Shown: one piece after another, positions 56,443 through 64,000 of the stretch
How the letters are laid out: each line of letters starts with the position of its first letter
Position numbering within the stretch: position 1 is the first letter of the stretch
NCBI GenBank assembly: GCA_016592635.1
Contig: AP023240.1
Span: 3,389,630-3,453,629, forward strand
Length of the DNA stretch: 64,000 nt
Direction: 5' to 3'
From: Methyloprofundus sp.
GTDB taxonomy: Bacteria; Pseudomonadota; Gammaproteobacteria; Methylococcales; Methylomonadaceae
The notes under the pieces: model-generated
What the model saw: the letters and a program-made list of their open reading frames with translations, nothing else
Database searches by the model: none
What the model was told of the DNA's origin: nothing
Translations under genes and position numbers: made by a program

Positions 56443-56460
56443 CTTTTTCTCCTAACTTCT

Positions 56461-56521
56461 TCTAACGCCCGAATCAGCCGCGCGAGCGCAGCGAGCGTCG
56501 GGCTGGATAAGATTGTTATGT
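56461..56521 (+). other. attC-like recombination site 1
   Basis: TCTAACG...GTTATGT bracket an inverted repeat (AATCAGCC / GGCTGGAT) around a GC-rich centre (CGCGCGAGCGCAGCG). This fits a short integron attC site of about 60 bp. It lies between the DUF4062 start and the cassette gene. Confidence 0.6.
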
Positions 56522-56540
56522 TGTACAAACAAGAAGAGAC

Positions 56541-56852
56541 ATGAAAAATAAAAAAACATTAAATACATTTAACAACATAAATAATGAAATACCCCCAGGG
56601 TGTGAAATGACAATCCACCCTACGCTGGGAGGCGGCATAGACTCCTCAATAACAATAGGAAACCGGGGAACTCCGGTTGTAATTGTAGAAATAAACCATA
56701 AAAAAATTAACTTTTATATAGACGGGTCAATCTTGTCTTCGGGAGTTGAATTTGAAAGTGGTATTCAAGAGATTCAGAGATACCTAAATCAAGGTTATGG
56801 AGGAGATATGCTGGAAAAATACCTTGTATGGACTATTAATCATTACAAATAG
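56541..56852 (+). CDS. Cassette-type gene, unknown protein
   Basis: The 103-residue protein begins MKNKKTLNTFNNINNEIPPGCEM and has a Gly-rich beta-like middle (HPTLGGGIDSSITIGNRGTP) and a helical C-terminus. No family recognised. Start 20 bases after attC-like site 1, stop four bases before attC-like site 2: the compact packing of an integron gene cassette. AGAAGAGAC precedes ATG 56541. Confidence 0.6.
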   Translation: MKNKKTLNTFNNINNEIPPGCEMTIHPTLGGGIDSSITIGNRGTPVVIVEINHKKINFYIDGSILSSGVEFESGIQEIQRYLNQGYGGDMLEKYLVWTINHYK

Positions 56853-56856
56853 GCAA

Positions 56857-56985
56857 CATAACGACGTGGTCACCTGACGCGGGAAGATATACGATAACCT
56901 TCAATAACGCGATGAACCTTGATAAAAATCTGACCTTTAAAAACGAACTGCGCTTCCCGCGGTCAGGTGGAGCACATTGTTATAT
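56857..56985 (+). other. attC-like recombination site 2
   Basis: CATAACG at one end and GTTATAT at the other frame a long imperfect inverted repeat: CACCTGAC-GCGGGAAG (56871-56886) pairs with CTTCCCGC-G-GTCAGGTG (56953-56969), with one extrahelical G, as in attC folded structures. The length of ~130 bp fits long attC sites. Confidence 0.65.
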
Positions 56986-57367
56986 TTCGATACTCGATAA
57001 CCTTTATTTTAGGCTCTGGCACTCTGATCATCGATTTTTAAATGCTTTCACTGTATCAGGGCTTGCTCAAAAATGCTACTGACTTTTGATGTAGTCCTGT
57101 AGAGATAGGCGATTTTCAAACAAGACTCCAGCCCCAACAGAGTTTACCAATCACGATAAACTAGACAGGAGTACTAGCAAGGTCTGTCCAAGCACGAAAA
57201 ATCCTTGATATTCTTTAGCCCTGATACCTCACACTCAACCTTTTCAGGCTACTACAAGTGGTGGAAATATTAAGAAAGGAAACGTCGCAACCTTACCAGT
57301 TTTCTGGTGTGCCTGAGCAATACCAACCAGAAAACCTATTCAGGATTTTTGAAATGTAACACTGTTG

Positions 57368-57391
57368 ATATATGGAAAATTTTCCATATAT
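57368..57391. repeat. Perfect 24-bp AT-rich palindrome
   Basis: The two halves ATATATGGAAAA and TTTTCCATATAT meet without spacer. It lies in the ~500-bp gene-poor stretch between attC-like site 2 and the HicA remnant. Possible regulator site; no flanking gene fits. From 56990 to 57367 I see no supported gene. Confidence 0.6.
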
Positions 57392-57499
57392 TGCCCTTAT
57401 ACAATGCAATAATTTCTAGCCATTAAAACATGGAAAATATTATCACTTTATCAATAGGACTAATTAGCAGAGTGGAAAGAAACAATTTAGACTCACCCA

Positions 57500-57707
57500 C
57501 TACAACTCATGCTCCTCAATCTCCGCCACCTTCATCAACTGACTCTGCAAACCATGCTTTAGAGCCTTATTATCATGTACTGGCACAGATATATGCGTCC
57601 ACTACCCCTGCTTTTATATAAATATGATGACTGCCATGCTTTCTTTTTGCTTCCCAGCCTTTGCTTTCTAACAATTCACACAGCCTTTTACCACTAATCG
57701 CTTTCAA
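57500..57707 (-). pseudogene. Frameshifted HicA toxin remnant
   Basis: From TTG 57707, with GGAGG seven bases upstream, the frame reads KAISGKRLCELLESKGWEAKRKHGSHHIYIK..., a HicA (YcfA) toxin with its catalytic His in GSHHIY. After DAYI the frame shifts; the next frame continues VPVHDNKALKHGLQSQLMKVAEIEE to a stop at 57500, the expected HicA C-terminus. No hicB is visible downstream. The toxin is probably inactive. Confidence 0.82.
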
Positions 57708-57748
57708 GCTACCACCTCCACTTTTCTGGAATACGTTAAACCGCCCTA

Positions 57749-58246
57749 CTACTCCCGCAAAAACTCGCGCAATTCATCTTTGATCAACAATTTCAGCGGG
57801 TGTTCAAAATCACAAGATGAGGTGGGCATGGCCAGATAGTATTGCTGTAATTTATCCGCAACCAACTGTTGTTCATAGTCATACAAAGACTGAAAGCCAC
57901 GCCCATATCGCCAGCCATAGCCCCAGCGATACCAGGTAGGAAATACGGGTGAGCCTCCGACCGTCACGCCATAATACATGGCATCAGCTAATAACTTATT
58001 GTCGGTCTTTTCTAAAACACATTGACGTAATGCCTGGTCTGCCTGCTTTTTTTGCTTGCGATTGCCACCTTGCCAATAGGCAATATCATGGGTAATGCAA
58101 CAACCACACCAGAGGTCTTGTTGTGCCCAGGTGCCGTCAGGAAATTGCGAACAACCATCACTGCTAAAGTCTTGTAATGATTCTGCATTCGCCATGCCTG
58201 TTAATATGCTTAGCAATAATAGACCGCTCAATAATGAATACCGCAT
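57749..58246 (-). CDS. Secreted phospholipase A2-like protein
   Basis: The 165-residue protein has a signal peptide 1-21 (ending MANAES) and the motif CGCCITHDIAYWQGG at ~47-61, matching the C-C-x-x-H-D-x-x-Y active-site helix of phospholipase A2 (His/Asp pair), preceded by a DGCSQFPDG loop. GGGAAAGG precedes ATG 58246. It lies downstream of the PspA-like/membrane-protein genes on the same strand and may take part in envelope lipid turnover. Enzyme activity is inferred from the motif. Confidence 0.72.
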   Translation of the reverse strand: MRYSLLSGLLLLSILTGMANAESLQDFSSDGCSQFPDGTWAQQDLWCGCCITHDIAYWQGGNRKQKKQADQALRQCVLEKTDNKLLADAMYYGVTVGGSPVFPTWYRWGYGWRYGRGFQSLYDYEQQLVADKLQQYYLAMPTSSCDFEHPLKLLIKDELREFLRE

Positions 58247-58272
58247 CGACCTTTCCCTTTTGGTAGAAACAC

Positions 58273-58299
58273 GAAAACCGACACGACTGGCCGGTTTTC
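58273..58299. terminator. Hairpin between the membrane-protein and PLA2-like genes
   Basis: GAAAACCG (58273-58280) pairs with CGGTTTTC (58292-58299). No clear T-tract; may attenuate or shape the transcript before the PLA2-like gene. Confidence 0.4.
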
Positions 58300-58403
58300 A
58301 TATTTTAATGAACTTTACACTTTTGTCATTATAATCCTTAACAATGACTCTTTGGGGCTTTTAATATTTCAGGGTTAACACCTCCTTTATTTTTTAGGTT
58401 TAA

Positions 58404-59720
58404 TTAATTCCAGTTTTTTAATTCTTTAAAGTAATAACGTGATTTGGCCATAATTTGTTTATCTCTATTTTCAATATATGAGGCAAATAAGATCACCACT
58501 AAGCCTAATACTATCGAACTAATCCACGGTGCGTTTGAGTACATTCTTACTGCATATTCCCAGTAAAATAAGAAGCCGCCGACAACACATATATTGCCAA
58601 TAAAGAACGAAGTTTTCTCACGATATTTAAAGCCTGCGACGGTTAACAATATACCTGCTGCAATAGTCGCGATGGGGGCCATGGCTTGATCGCCTGACAT
58701 TGCATTGAAAGTAATGGCTAAAGTCAACAAGGCACTGATGATACGGTATAAGTGTGCGTGGTAAGTGACTTGACTAGATAAAACAAACAAGATCATCGTA
58801 ATGGGTAATAAGGCATTAAGATGATGAATGCTTACGCCAAACTCGGCCAATACGCTTGCCCAGATACCGACCGCTGCTAAAGTGCCGACCCATTGCAATA
58901 CATAAATTATAAAAGCAGACTGCGTATAACGCTTGATGTCGTAGATACAATAGACTGCCACCATTGCTGCAACCACTATCGTCAATATATAAGAAGTCTG
59001 GTGTAATAAACTACGCCCCACCATAATCCATAAAGGCAAACTGATTAATACGCGTGCTGCCATACCTTCTTTTAAGCGCATGCTGTTGTCAGTATGTAAA
59101 GTTTGTTCAACGCGTCTTAAGTAGATAAACAAACCGGCAATAATGATGGGAACCAAGTCTGCATCACGTATAGGTAACATGAGCAATACACTACCGACTA
59201 TGGCTGCAGTTAACAAGGTTTTAAGGTACTTACGCGCTAAGATAGAATAGCTGGCATAACTGACCAAGAATAATAACAAACCTGTAATAACCAAATCCAA
59301 AGCGATAACGGTCGGACTGACTCCCGTAAATTGCAACCAATCATATTCAGGCTGCAAGGCATGTTGCTTAAACAGGCCAGCATAAATCATGGAACTAACT
59401 TGTGATACCTGTACCGATAAAAAACCAGTACCTAAACCAAAGAATATCCGCGCGCCTTTGGTTTCATGAAATAAATAGGCACAGATCAAACCGCCTCCGC
59501 ACAGTAGCAAGGTCAGACCTAAGCCTATCCAATAGCGATAAGTGGGAGAAATCCCTGCATGCCCTTGCAGCATAAAGCTAATCGCAGACAAGACAATTAA
59601 GATGGAGCCAACCCAACGTAGGTAGGTGGTAATTTTGGCAGTCAAATTTTTTGCTGGTTTACCCTCCTCTGGTGATTCGACTGGGTGAATATGCATTTCT
59701 GTCGGTTCATTTGCGTACAT
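58404..59720 (-). CDS. Polytopic membrane protein in PspA-like operon, unknown
   Basis: The 438-residue protein has a ~30-residue cytoplasmic N-terminus and about 12 membrane helices. Loops are short and there is no recognised catalytic motif. AGGAG precedes ATG 59720, nine bases after the PspA-like gene: translated from the same mRNA. No family recognised; perhaps the membrane partner of the PspA-like protein. Confidence 0.72.
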   Translation of the reverse strand: MYANEPTEMHIHPVESPEEGKPAKNLTAKITTYLRWVGSILIVLSAISFMLQGHAGISPTYRYWIGLGLTLLLCGGGLICAYLFHETKGARIFFGLGTGFLSVQVSQVSSMIYAGLFKQHALQPEYDWLQFTGVSPTVIALDLVITGLLLFLVSYASYSILARKYLKTLLTAAIVGSVLLMLPIRDADLVPIIIAGLFIYLRRVEQTLHTDNSMRLKEGMAARVLISLPLWIMVGRSLLHQTSYILTIVVAAMVAVYCIYDIKRYTQSAFIIYVLQWVGTLAAVGIWASVLAEFGVSIHHLNALLPITMILFVLSSQVTYHAHLYRIISALLTLAITFNAMSGDQAMAPIATIAAGILLTVAGFKYREKTSFFIGNICVVGGFLFYWEYAVRMYSNAPWISSIVLGLVVILFASYIENRDKQIMAKSRYYFKELKNWN

Positions 59721-59729
59721 GATGCTCTC

Positions 59730-60395
59730 CTAGTTTTTATCTTCTGAAGTATTAGACTCTGCTGTTAATTCATCCAGCATCATTTTTAAGGCCAAATCAT
59801 CTTCTGCTTGCTCAAAGTCTTTTGCCAAAGTATCGATTTCAATCAATGTCTCTGGAGTATCAAACTCGGAGCTGACTACCGAACCCTCCCAACGGTCGAA
59901 GACATTTTGCACATCTTGCAAAGAATTGCCTTGTTTATCATATAAAGCGTCTTTAACACTGGCCCGATTTTGTCTAGCAGCCAAGATTTCCTTTTTGTTT
60001 TTTAAGTCTTGTAACTGCTCTTGAATCGCCTCTAAATCAGAGCGTATTTTTTCTTCTTGAGCAATACTTTGTTCAAGTTGTTGCTTCCGTACGGCAATTA
60101 GCTTTTGTACTTGGCGTAAGCGTTTCACACATTGTAGAGCGGTTTGTTCATCAGTCTCTCTGGCTTGAATAGCGCGTTCAGACCAAAGCTGGGCTTGTTC
60201 TTGTTGTTCTCCTAGTTGTTTTTGATATTGAGCCGACATTTTGCTAATGCGGTGTAAATGCAGATTGGTTTTGCCCGCGATAGCTTGCAGATCTTGAATG
60301 GCTGCTGCGGCAAGTGCTTCATGGTTTTCAAAATCATCAGCTACATGGTCGATTTGGCTTTTAATGCTGACGAAGATACGTTTTAAACTACTCAT
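59730..60395 (-). CDS. PspA/IM30-like coiled-coil protein
   Basis: From ATG 60395 (AAGGAT upstream) the protein has 221 residues: MSSLKRIFVSIKSQIDHVADDFENHEA..., then a long coiled coil (~30-150) and an acidic C-terminus. Length and helix pattern match PspA/Vipp1 proteins that bind stressed inner membrane. Divergent from, and probably controlled by, the sigma54 activator at 60647. Confidence 0.78.
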   Translation of the reverse strand: MSSLKRIFVSIKSQIDHVADDFENHEALAAAAIQDLQAIAGKTNLHLHRISKMSAQYQKQLGEQQEQAQLWSERAIQARETDEQTALQCVKRLRQVQKLIAVRKQQLEQSIAQEEKIRSDLEAIQEQLQDLKNKKEILAARQNRASVKDALYDKQGNSLQDVQNVFDRWEGSVVSSEFDTPETLIEIDTLAKDFEQAEDDLALKMMLDELTAESNTSEDKN

Positions 60396-60434
60396 GATGA
60401 TTATCCTTTTTTTGTGTAAAGTCATAATCACTAT

Positions 60435-60451
60435 TGCAATGGCTGTGCCAA
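60435..60451 (-). promoter_or_regulatory. sigma54 promoter of the PspA-like operon
   Basis: On the minus strand, TTGGCACA-GCCA-TTGCA is a near-perfect RpoN -24/-12 element, about 40 bases upstream of the PspA-like start. Confidence 0.85.
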
Positions 60452-60458
60452 GATTAAA

Positions 60459-60506
60459 TTTACTTTAAAATCAATAAGATAATAATTTTATTGATTTTAA
60501 AGTAAA
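60459..60506. promoter_or_regulatory. Perfect 19-bp inverted repeat upstream of the sigma54 promoter
   Basis: TTTACTTTAAAATCAATAA (60459-60477) and its complement (60488-60506) flank a 10-bp centre, eight bases upstream of the -24 box. Candidate activator-binding site; alternatively a hairpin for the leader on the other strand. Confidence 0.6.
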
Positions 60507-60578
60507 ACACATGAACATTTATTGCGTACAGGCTATACTTAAGATGAACAAGTATCCAAAAAATACTCCGTAATGCCT

Positions 60579-60631
60579 CATGACGCTGGAGCATCATTGG
60601 CTGCATTCCCACGCTGGAGCGTGTGGAACGA
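60579..60631. repeat. REP-like palindromic repeat
   Basis: Two related GACGCTGGAGC / CACGCTGGAGCGTG units, of the ATTCCCACGCTGGAGCGTG type, form a hairpin just upstream of the activator gene. Such repeats are dispersed in many gammaproteobacteria. Confidence 0.55.
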
Positions 60632-60646
60632 TAATAAAATAAAACC

Positions 60647-62110
60647 ATGCAAAAACTATTACCTGAACAACGTGATTTTTTTAAGCAAGTTGCCGAACTG
60701 GCTTTTGCCAACCCATTTAGTCGCCAGCGCGAACAAGCTGATTGTGCTTTATTAAATATTGCCATGGGTAGCATGGATATTTATGATCGTAGCGAGCAGA
60801 TTCAAGTTCATTTACTGGCACAATTAAGCAAACTACAGCCCTTAGATAAATTTCGCATTAGCGATTACCAAGGGTCTATAAAAGAAACCATAAAATTTGC
60901 TTGGCTGTTTTATCAATTCCATGAATTCCAGGCTGAGTTCAATCAATTTATTGATGCTCAACGTGCTGCAGGCGATAAACCCATTACACTTCCCTGCGCG
61001 CAAGCTTTGAGTCAACGTTTCTTACAGGCAAATTTCAGCCACGAGGAAACTGAAAAATTTATTGCCTTGTTTTATCAATTACACCGTGGCTTTTATTTTA
61101 TTATCTCTGCCATTTCAGGAGACTGCCCTGCCATTATCGAATTACGCATGCGTCTGTGGAACAATATTTTCACCTTTAATCCACAATGGTATATGGATTA
61201 TCTCTGCGGCAAAATGGAGGACTTTTCGACACTGCTATTAGGGGCAACAGGCACTGGGAAAACCTTAGTCGCACATACGATTGGCTGCTCAGGTTATATT
61301 CCTTTTGATATGGACAAAAATCGTTTTAAAGAAAGCTTTACCCGTTCTTTTCAAGCGATCAACTTATCGCAATACCCTGCATCGCTACTGGAATCAGAAC
61401 TATTCGGTCATAAAAAAGGCGCGTTTACAGGTGCTATCGACCATCATGAAGGTTTATTTTTCCGTTGCAGTGAACACGGTGCTATCTTTATCGATGAAAT
61501 TGGTGATATTGATATGCCCACGCAGGTGAAACTACTTAACGTCATTCAGGATCGGGTCTTTTGTCCGGTGGGTAGTCATGAAAAATTGCGTTTTTCTGGA
61601 CGGGTCATTAGTGCCACTAACCGTAATATTGACCAATTGCGGCAAACTGGAGATTTTAGAGATGACCTTTATTATCGCTTGTGCTCTGATGTTATTAAGG
61701 TACCTAGCTTACAACAGCGCTTACAAGAGAACCCGGCAGAACTAGGGCATTTAATCAATAGGCTCCTACAACGAGTCACCAATATTCCTGCACCACTATT
61801 GGCAGACAGCATCGAAAAGCATATAAGTAAAAATGTACCTGACTATTATGCTTGGCCTGGTAATGTACGCGAATTGGAGCAATGTATTCGCCGTATTTGC
61901 CTCACAGGTACTTGTAGCATTAATGCAGAAACTAATTTGAACGACCTGCATAATGGCTTTAACCTACCAGATAATGCGGGTGAAACCAGTAGTCAGATAT
62001 TATTACAGCGTTATTGTCGTTTTCTTTATGAACGCCATAATAGTTATGAAGCGGTAGCCAGAATTACCCAATTAGATCGGCGTACGGTTAGGAAGTATAT
62101 TGTTGATTAG
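60647..62110 (+). CDS. sigma54-dependent enhancer-binding protein (psp-like activator)
   Basis: The 487-residue protein has an N-terminal helical domain of ~185 residues unlike the usual receiver, GAF or PAS sensors, a central AAA+ domain at ~195-425 (Walker A GATGTGKT, GAFTGA loop, Walker B IFIDEIGD, R-finger region RDDLYYRL, WPGNVRELEQ) and a Fis-like helix-turn-helix at ~455-485 (YEAVARITQLDRRTVRKY). It is divergent from the PspA-like operon with its sigma54 promoter. PspF normally lacks an N-terminal sensor, so this is a distinct type. Confidence 0.88.
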   Translation: MQKLLPEQRDFFKQVAELAFANPFSRQREQADCALLNIAMGSMDIYDRSEQIQVHLLAQLSKLQPLDKFRISDYQGSIKETIKFAWLFYQFHEFQAEFNQFIDAQRAAGDKPITLPCAQALSQRFLQANFSHEETEKFIALFYQLHRGFYFIISAISGDCPAIIELRMRLWNNIFTFNPQWYMDYLCGKMEDFSTLLLGATGTGKTLVAHTIGCSGYIPFDMDKNRFKESFTRSFQAINLSQYPASLLESELFGHKKGAFTGAIDHHEGLFFRCSEHGAIFIDEIGDIDMPTQVKLLNVIQDRVFCPVGSHEKLRFSGRVISATNRNIDQLRQTGDFRDDLYYRLCSDVIKVPSLQQRLQENPAELGHLINRLLQRVTNIPAPLLADSIEKHISKNVPDYYAWPGNVRELEQCIRRICLTGTCSINAETNLNDLHNGFNLPDNAGETSSQILLQRYCRFLYERHNSYEAVARITQLDRRTVRKYIVD

Positions 62111-62270
62111 CGGGTAAAACAACCTGCTCATGATCGATAGCCCTACAAAATACCTTAAAACTATTGCGCTATAAAGACATAAAAACAGAGCTACAACACG
62201 CCCTGCCCGCCTCTGATACTTTCATGACGCTGAATCAAATAACAAAGTTAAGTAACATAAGTGTATTTAT

Positions 62271-62300
62271 TTGACTAGACCTTAATAAGTAACCTATGAT
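62271..62300 (+). promoter_or_regulatory. Candidate sigma70 promoter
   Basis: TTGACT and TATGAT are 18 bp apart, with a small hairpin (CCTGAAA-TTA-TTTCAGG, 62311-62327) just past the expected start. It is about 190 bp upstream of the gene at 62488. The 375-bp gap 62111-62487 otherwise holds nothing I can support. Confidence 0.4.
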
Positions 62301-62487
62301 CAACGAACCCTGAAATTATTTCAGGCTATAAATCAATCACTTCAGCATAAAAAGAGTTGCTGGTATTGTGGCTGTTTAGCCATAAACTTAAAGCAATCAC
62401 TGAATATCTATTCCATATAATACAGTTCAGGGCTACTTATATTTATATAGCACATACCTGGATATGTATCTCTAGAGGGGGCGTGAC

Positions 62488-63171
62488 ATGCAACAAATTT
62501 CTACTTTACTGGCAGGGACTGCACAGCGCAGCACCAATACTGCAACACCATCAACCAATCAACCAAACAATATCCACGGAAATGCCTATCTGGTTTCCAG
62601 CATCCGCAAATTTTTAGTCAATATACCACTACTAGTTTTAGCGGTTATATTATTAATGTTTATTTTACCCAATACAGCCAACGCCCATCGAGGCGCAAAA
62701 GGTGATGTCGATACCTGTCGCATATCCGTTGGTACAGAAGTTGTACATTTTTCTGCCTATACACCAAGGTCTTCAGGAGGAAGAAGCTTTTGTCATGCCA
62801 TCCCAAATGTCGAACTGACCCACTTAGTTATTGATTACGAAGGAAAAAAGTTACGTCACACCACCGTTGAGTTAGAAGTAACCAAAGAACCCGAAGGTAC
62901 CCGTATTTTTTACCAAAAGCCTGAAAAAATCAAAAAAGGTTCCATAGATGTTATTGTTGATTTTGCTCAACATGGTGCTGGCGACTACCTTACACACATA
63001 ACCATTATCAACCAAGGCGAAACAATTGATGCTCACTTACCTTTCTCAATAGGTGTTGATCCTGATGAAGATAAAATTCCCTATAAAATCATCATTCCAT
63101 TCTTTTTAGTGCTCTTCATTCTTATTGGCATGAAGTTTATGACCGTAAAAAAAGGTCCTGAAGCAGATTAA
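62488..63171 (+). CDS. Membrane-anchored periplasmic protein, candidate metal (copper) binder
   Basis: The 227-residue protein starts at ATG 62488 after GAGGGGG. Residues ~38-66 form a long signal peptide ending N-T-A-N-A, so the predicted mature N-terminus is His67. The periplasmic domain of ~130 residues has conserved-looking His/Cys (DTCRISVG, VVHFSAYTP, FCHAIP, QHGAGDY) and beta character; a membrane helix at ~199-217 anchors the C-terminus. No family recognised. An N-terminal His plus further His resembles the histidine-brace of copper proteins, but this is inference. Confidence 0.65.
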   Translation: MQQISTLLAGTAQRSTNTATPSTNQPNNIHGNAYLVSSIRKFLVNIPLLVLAVILLMFILPNTANAHRGAKGDVDTCRISVGTEVVHFSAYTPRSSGGRSFCHAIPNVELTHLVIDYEGKKLRHTTVELEVTKEPEGTRIFYQKPEKIKKGSIDVIVDFAQHGAGDYLTHITIINQGETIDAHLPFSIGVDPDEDKIPYKIIIPFFLVLFILIGMKFMTVKKGPEAD

Positions 63172-63172
63172 C

Positions 63173-63589
63173 CTATCTACTTCGTTCTTCAGTACTACCA
63201 GTACCTAATGGATATAGCTGCCACTTGGCAGCTATATTGGCAGTCAATAGTGCCAACACGACAAAAACCACAAGTCCCTGTAAAGTACGCACAACAATTG
63301 TGGACTTAAACCCTAATGTCGGCATAAATAAAGCAACCACCACACCTGATACAACTGCCAATCCTGTCGAAAGTATCCCCACAAACATCGAGGCACACCA
63401 AGGACATTTATGTTCTGCCTGTGGCTTATAATAATTGCAATGCGCATCCAAGCCTAACCACGGCCAATCACAACCACATTGAAATAAAAATCCGCATAAA
63501 GGCGTAATCGCTACCAGTGCAATAACAAAGGTTATCGCACCTGCAATAAGGTTTTTCTGCGGTAACCCTGCCAACTGTTTTAACATCAT
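63173..63589 (-). CDS. Cys-rich four-helix membrane protein, unknown
   Basis: From ATG 63589 the protein has 138 residues with about three or four membrane helices and a cysteine-rich loop (CGFLFQCGCDWPWLGLDAHC...CPWC) between the first two, a possible metal or redox site. An upstream GTG (63607) is possible. It converges with the previous gene with one base between stops. No family recognised. Confidence 0.6.
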   Translation of the reverse strand: MMLKQLAGLPQKNLIAGAITFVIALVAITPLCGFLFQCGCDWPWLGLDAHCNYYKPQAEHKCPWCASMFVGILSTGLAVVSGVVVALFMPTLGFKSTIVVRTLQGLVVFVVLALLTANIAAKWQLYPLGTGSTEERSR

Positions 63590-63615
63590 ATAAACTTCAA
63601 CGCCCACTTAAAATA

Positions 63616-64000
63616 TTATTTATACTGTCGATTAGCAACATAAAAGAACAACGCAAAAGCTAATAAAGCAGGCAATAAAAAGCGAGTTGCCAACCATTTC
63701 CAATTGGGTACTTACGTGGTAAAGCCCCAAAAGCGATCTTTATATTTTATATTAAAATCATTCGGTAAAAAGCATAAGCTGTAGGTATAAAAGCGACTAT
63801 CAAAAACATAGCACCTCGCTCGCTCACGTATATAAGCCTCAGTATATTGCTTATTAATTGAACTATCTTGATAGATTGATTGCAGCACATGATAACCAGC
63901 TTGTAGCTTAACAACACTATCATTTACAGGCTGTGCAAATTTAAAAGTGTAATTTTCACCCGTTTGCACAACTGTATACTGATAGTTCGCACCAGCCCTC
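63616..64000 (-). pseudogene. Partial exported protein with an in-frame stop before its C-terminal anchor
   Basis: The frame enters from the right edge (A-G-A-N-Y-Q-Y-T-V-V) and reads ~95 residues of a beta-rich extracytoplasmic-like domain to TAA 63712-63714. The same frame continues past it for 31 codons (VPNWKWLATRFLLPALLAFA then F-F-Y-V-A-N-R-Q-Y-K) to TAA 63616-63618, a typical single membrane anchor. The stop therefore seems to have removed the anchor, or is read through. Function unknown; the 5' end is outside the window. Confidence 0.6.

Noticed and set aside
57430-57621. 63-codon plus-strand frame
   Set aside because: It overlaps the HicA remnant on the other strand, which explains the sequence better.
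1-64000. tRNA, rRNA or CRISPR loci
   Set aside because: Read through for cloverleaf-like, rRNA-like and spaced-repeat patterns; none could be supported by eye.

Overview
The window comes from the chromosome of a moderately AT-rich, Gram-negative, flagellated gammaproteobacterium. Support for this: the LysM protein-dprA-smg-topA order, XerD, LpxA, a flgBCDEFGHIJK run with sigma54-type promoters, and many lipoproteins and outer-membrane proteins. An oxygen-sensing hemerythrin, sulfur-transport proteins and a PEP-CTERM-like exported protein suggest an aquatic, microaerophilic lifestyle, perhaps a methanotroph or sulfur oxidiser. The genus cannot be fixed from the sequence.

Layout. 0-6 kb (minus strand): start of oligopeptidase A, a tandem trio of cNMP-like/HDOD proteins whose middle copy is broken, a zinc-ribbon protein and an SPFH protein. 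6-12.9 kb: gamma carbonic anhydrase, ferredoxin FdxA, a TauE/YeeE/YeeE sulfur-transport group, polyphosphate:AMP phosphotransferase, Ogt, XerD and LpxA. 13-18 kb: two lipoprotein amidohydrolases around an outer-membrane barrel. 18.8-24.7 kb: an HMA-like protein, then LysM-DprA-Smg-TopA. 25-31 kb: a sigma54-promoted PEP-CTERM-like protein and a hybrid kinase paired with a hemerythrin-REC-EAL protein. 31-37.4 kb: an IS5-chimeric pseudogene, two tandemly duplicated SH3/CsgG lipoproteins, a metacaspase and a DUF3014 protein. 37.5-40.9 kb: YtoQ, an Rpn-type nuclease, an ABC permease/ATPase pair and a tiny exported repeat protein.

40.9-50.9 kb (minus strand): the flagellar rod/hook/ring genes flgB to flgK. 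The run is split between flgF and flgG by a decayed IS3 copy that itself carries a 143-bp MITE. sigma54-like promoters lie before flgB and before flgG. 51-57.7 kb is an accessory island: HigBA with a palindromic operator and probably leaderless start, a complete IS4-type element with 11-bp target duplication, a second IS (8-bp duplication) that interrupts a DUF4062 gene and is the evident parent of the MITE, an integron-like cassette with two attC-like sites but no integrase, and a frameshifted HicA toxin remnant.

57.7-62.1 kb holds the most system-like locus: a sigma54 enhancer-binding protein with an unfamiliar N-terminal domain, divergent from a PspA-like coiled-coil protein and a polytopic membrane protein, with a near-consensus sigma54 promoter and a perfect 19-bp inverted repeat between them, and a secreted phospholipase-A2-like protein downstream. 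I read this as a non-canonical phage-shock-like envelope response. The last 1.5 kb encodes membrane/periplasmic proteins of unknown function. One has a predicted mature N-terminal histidine; another has an in-frame stop before its C-terminal anchor.
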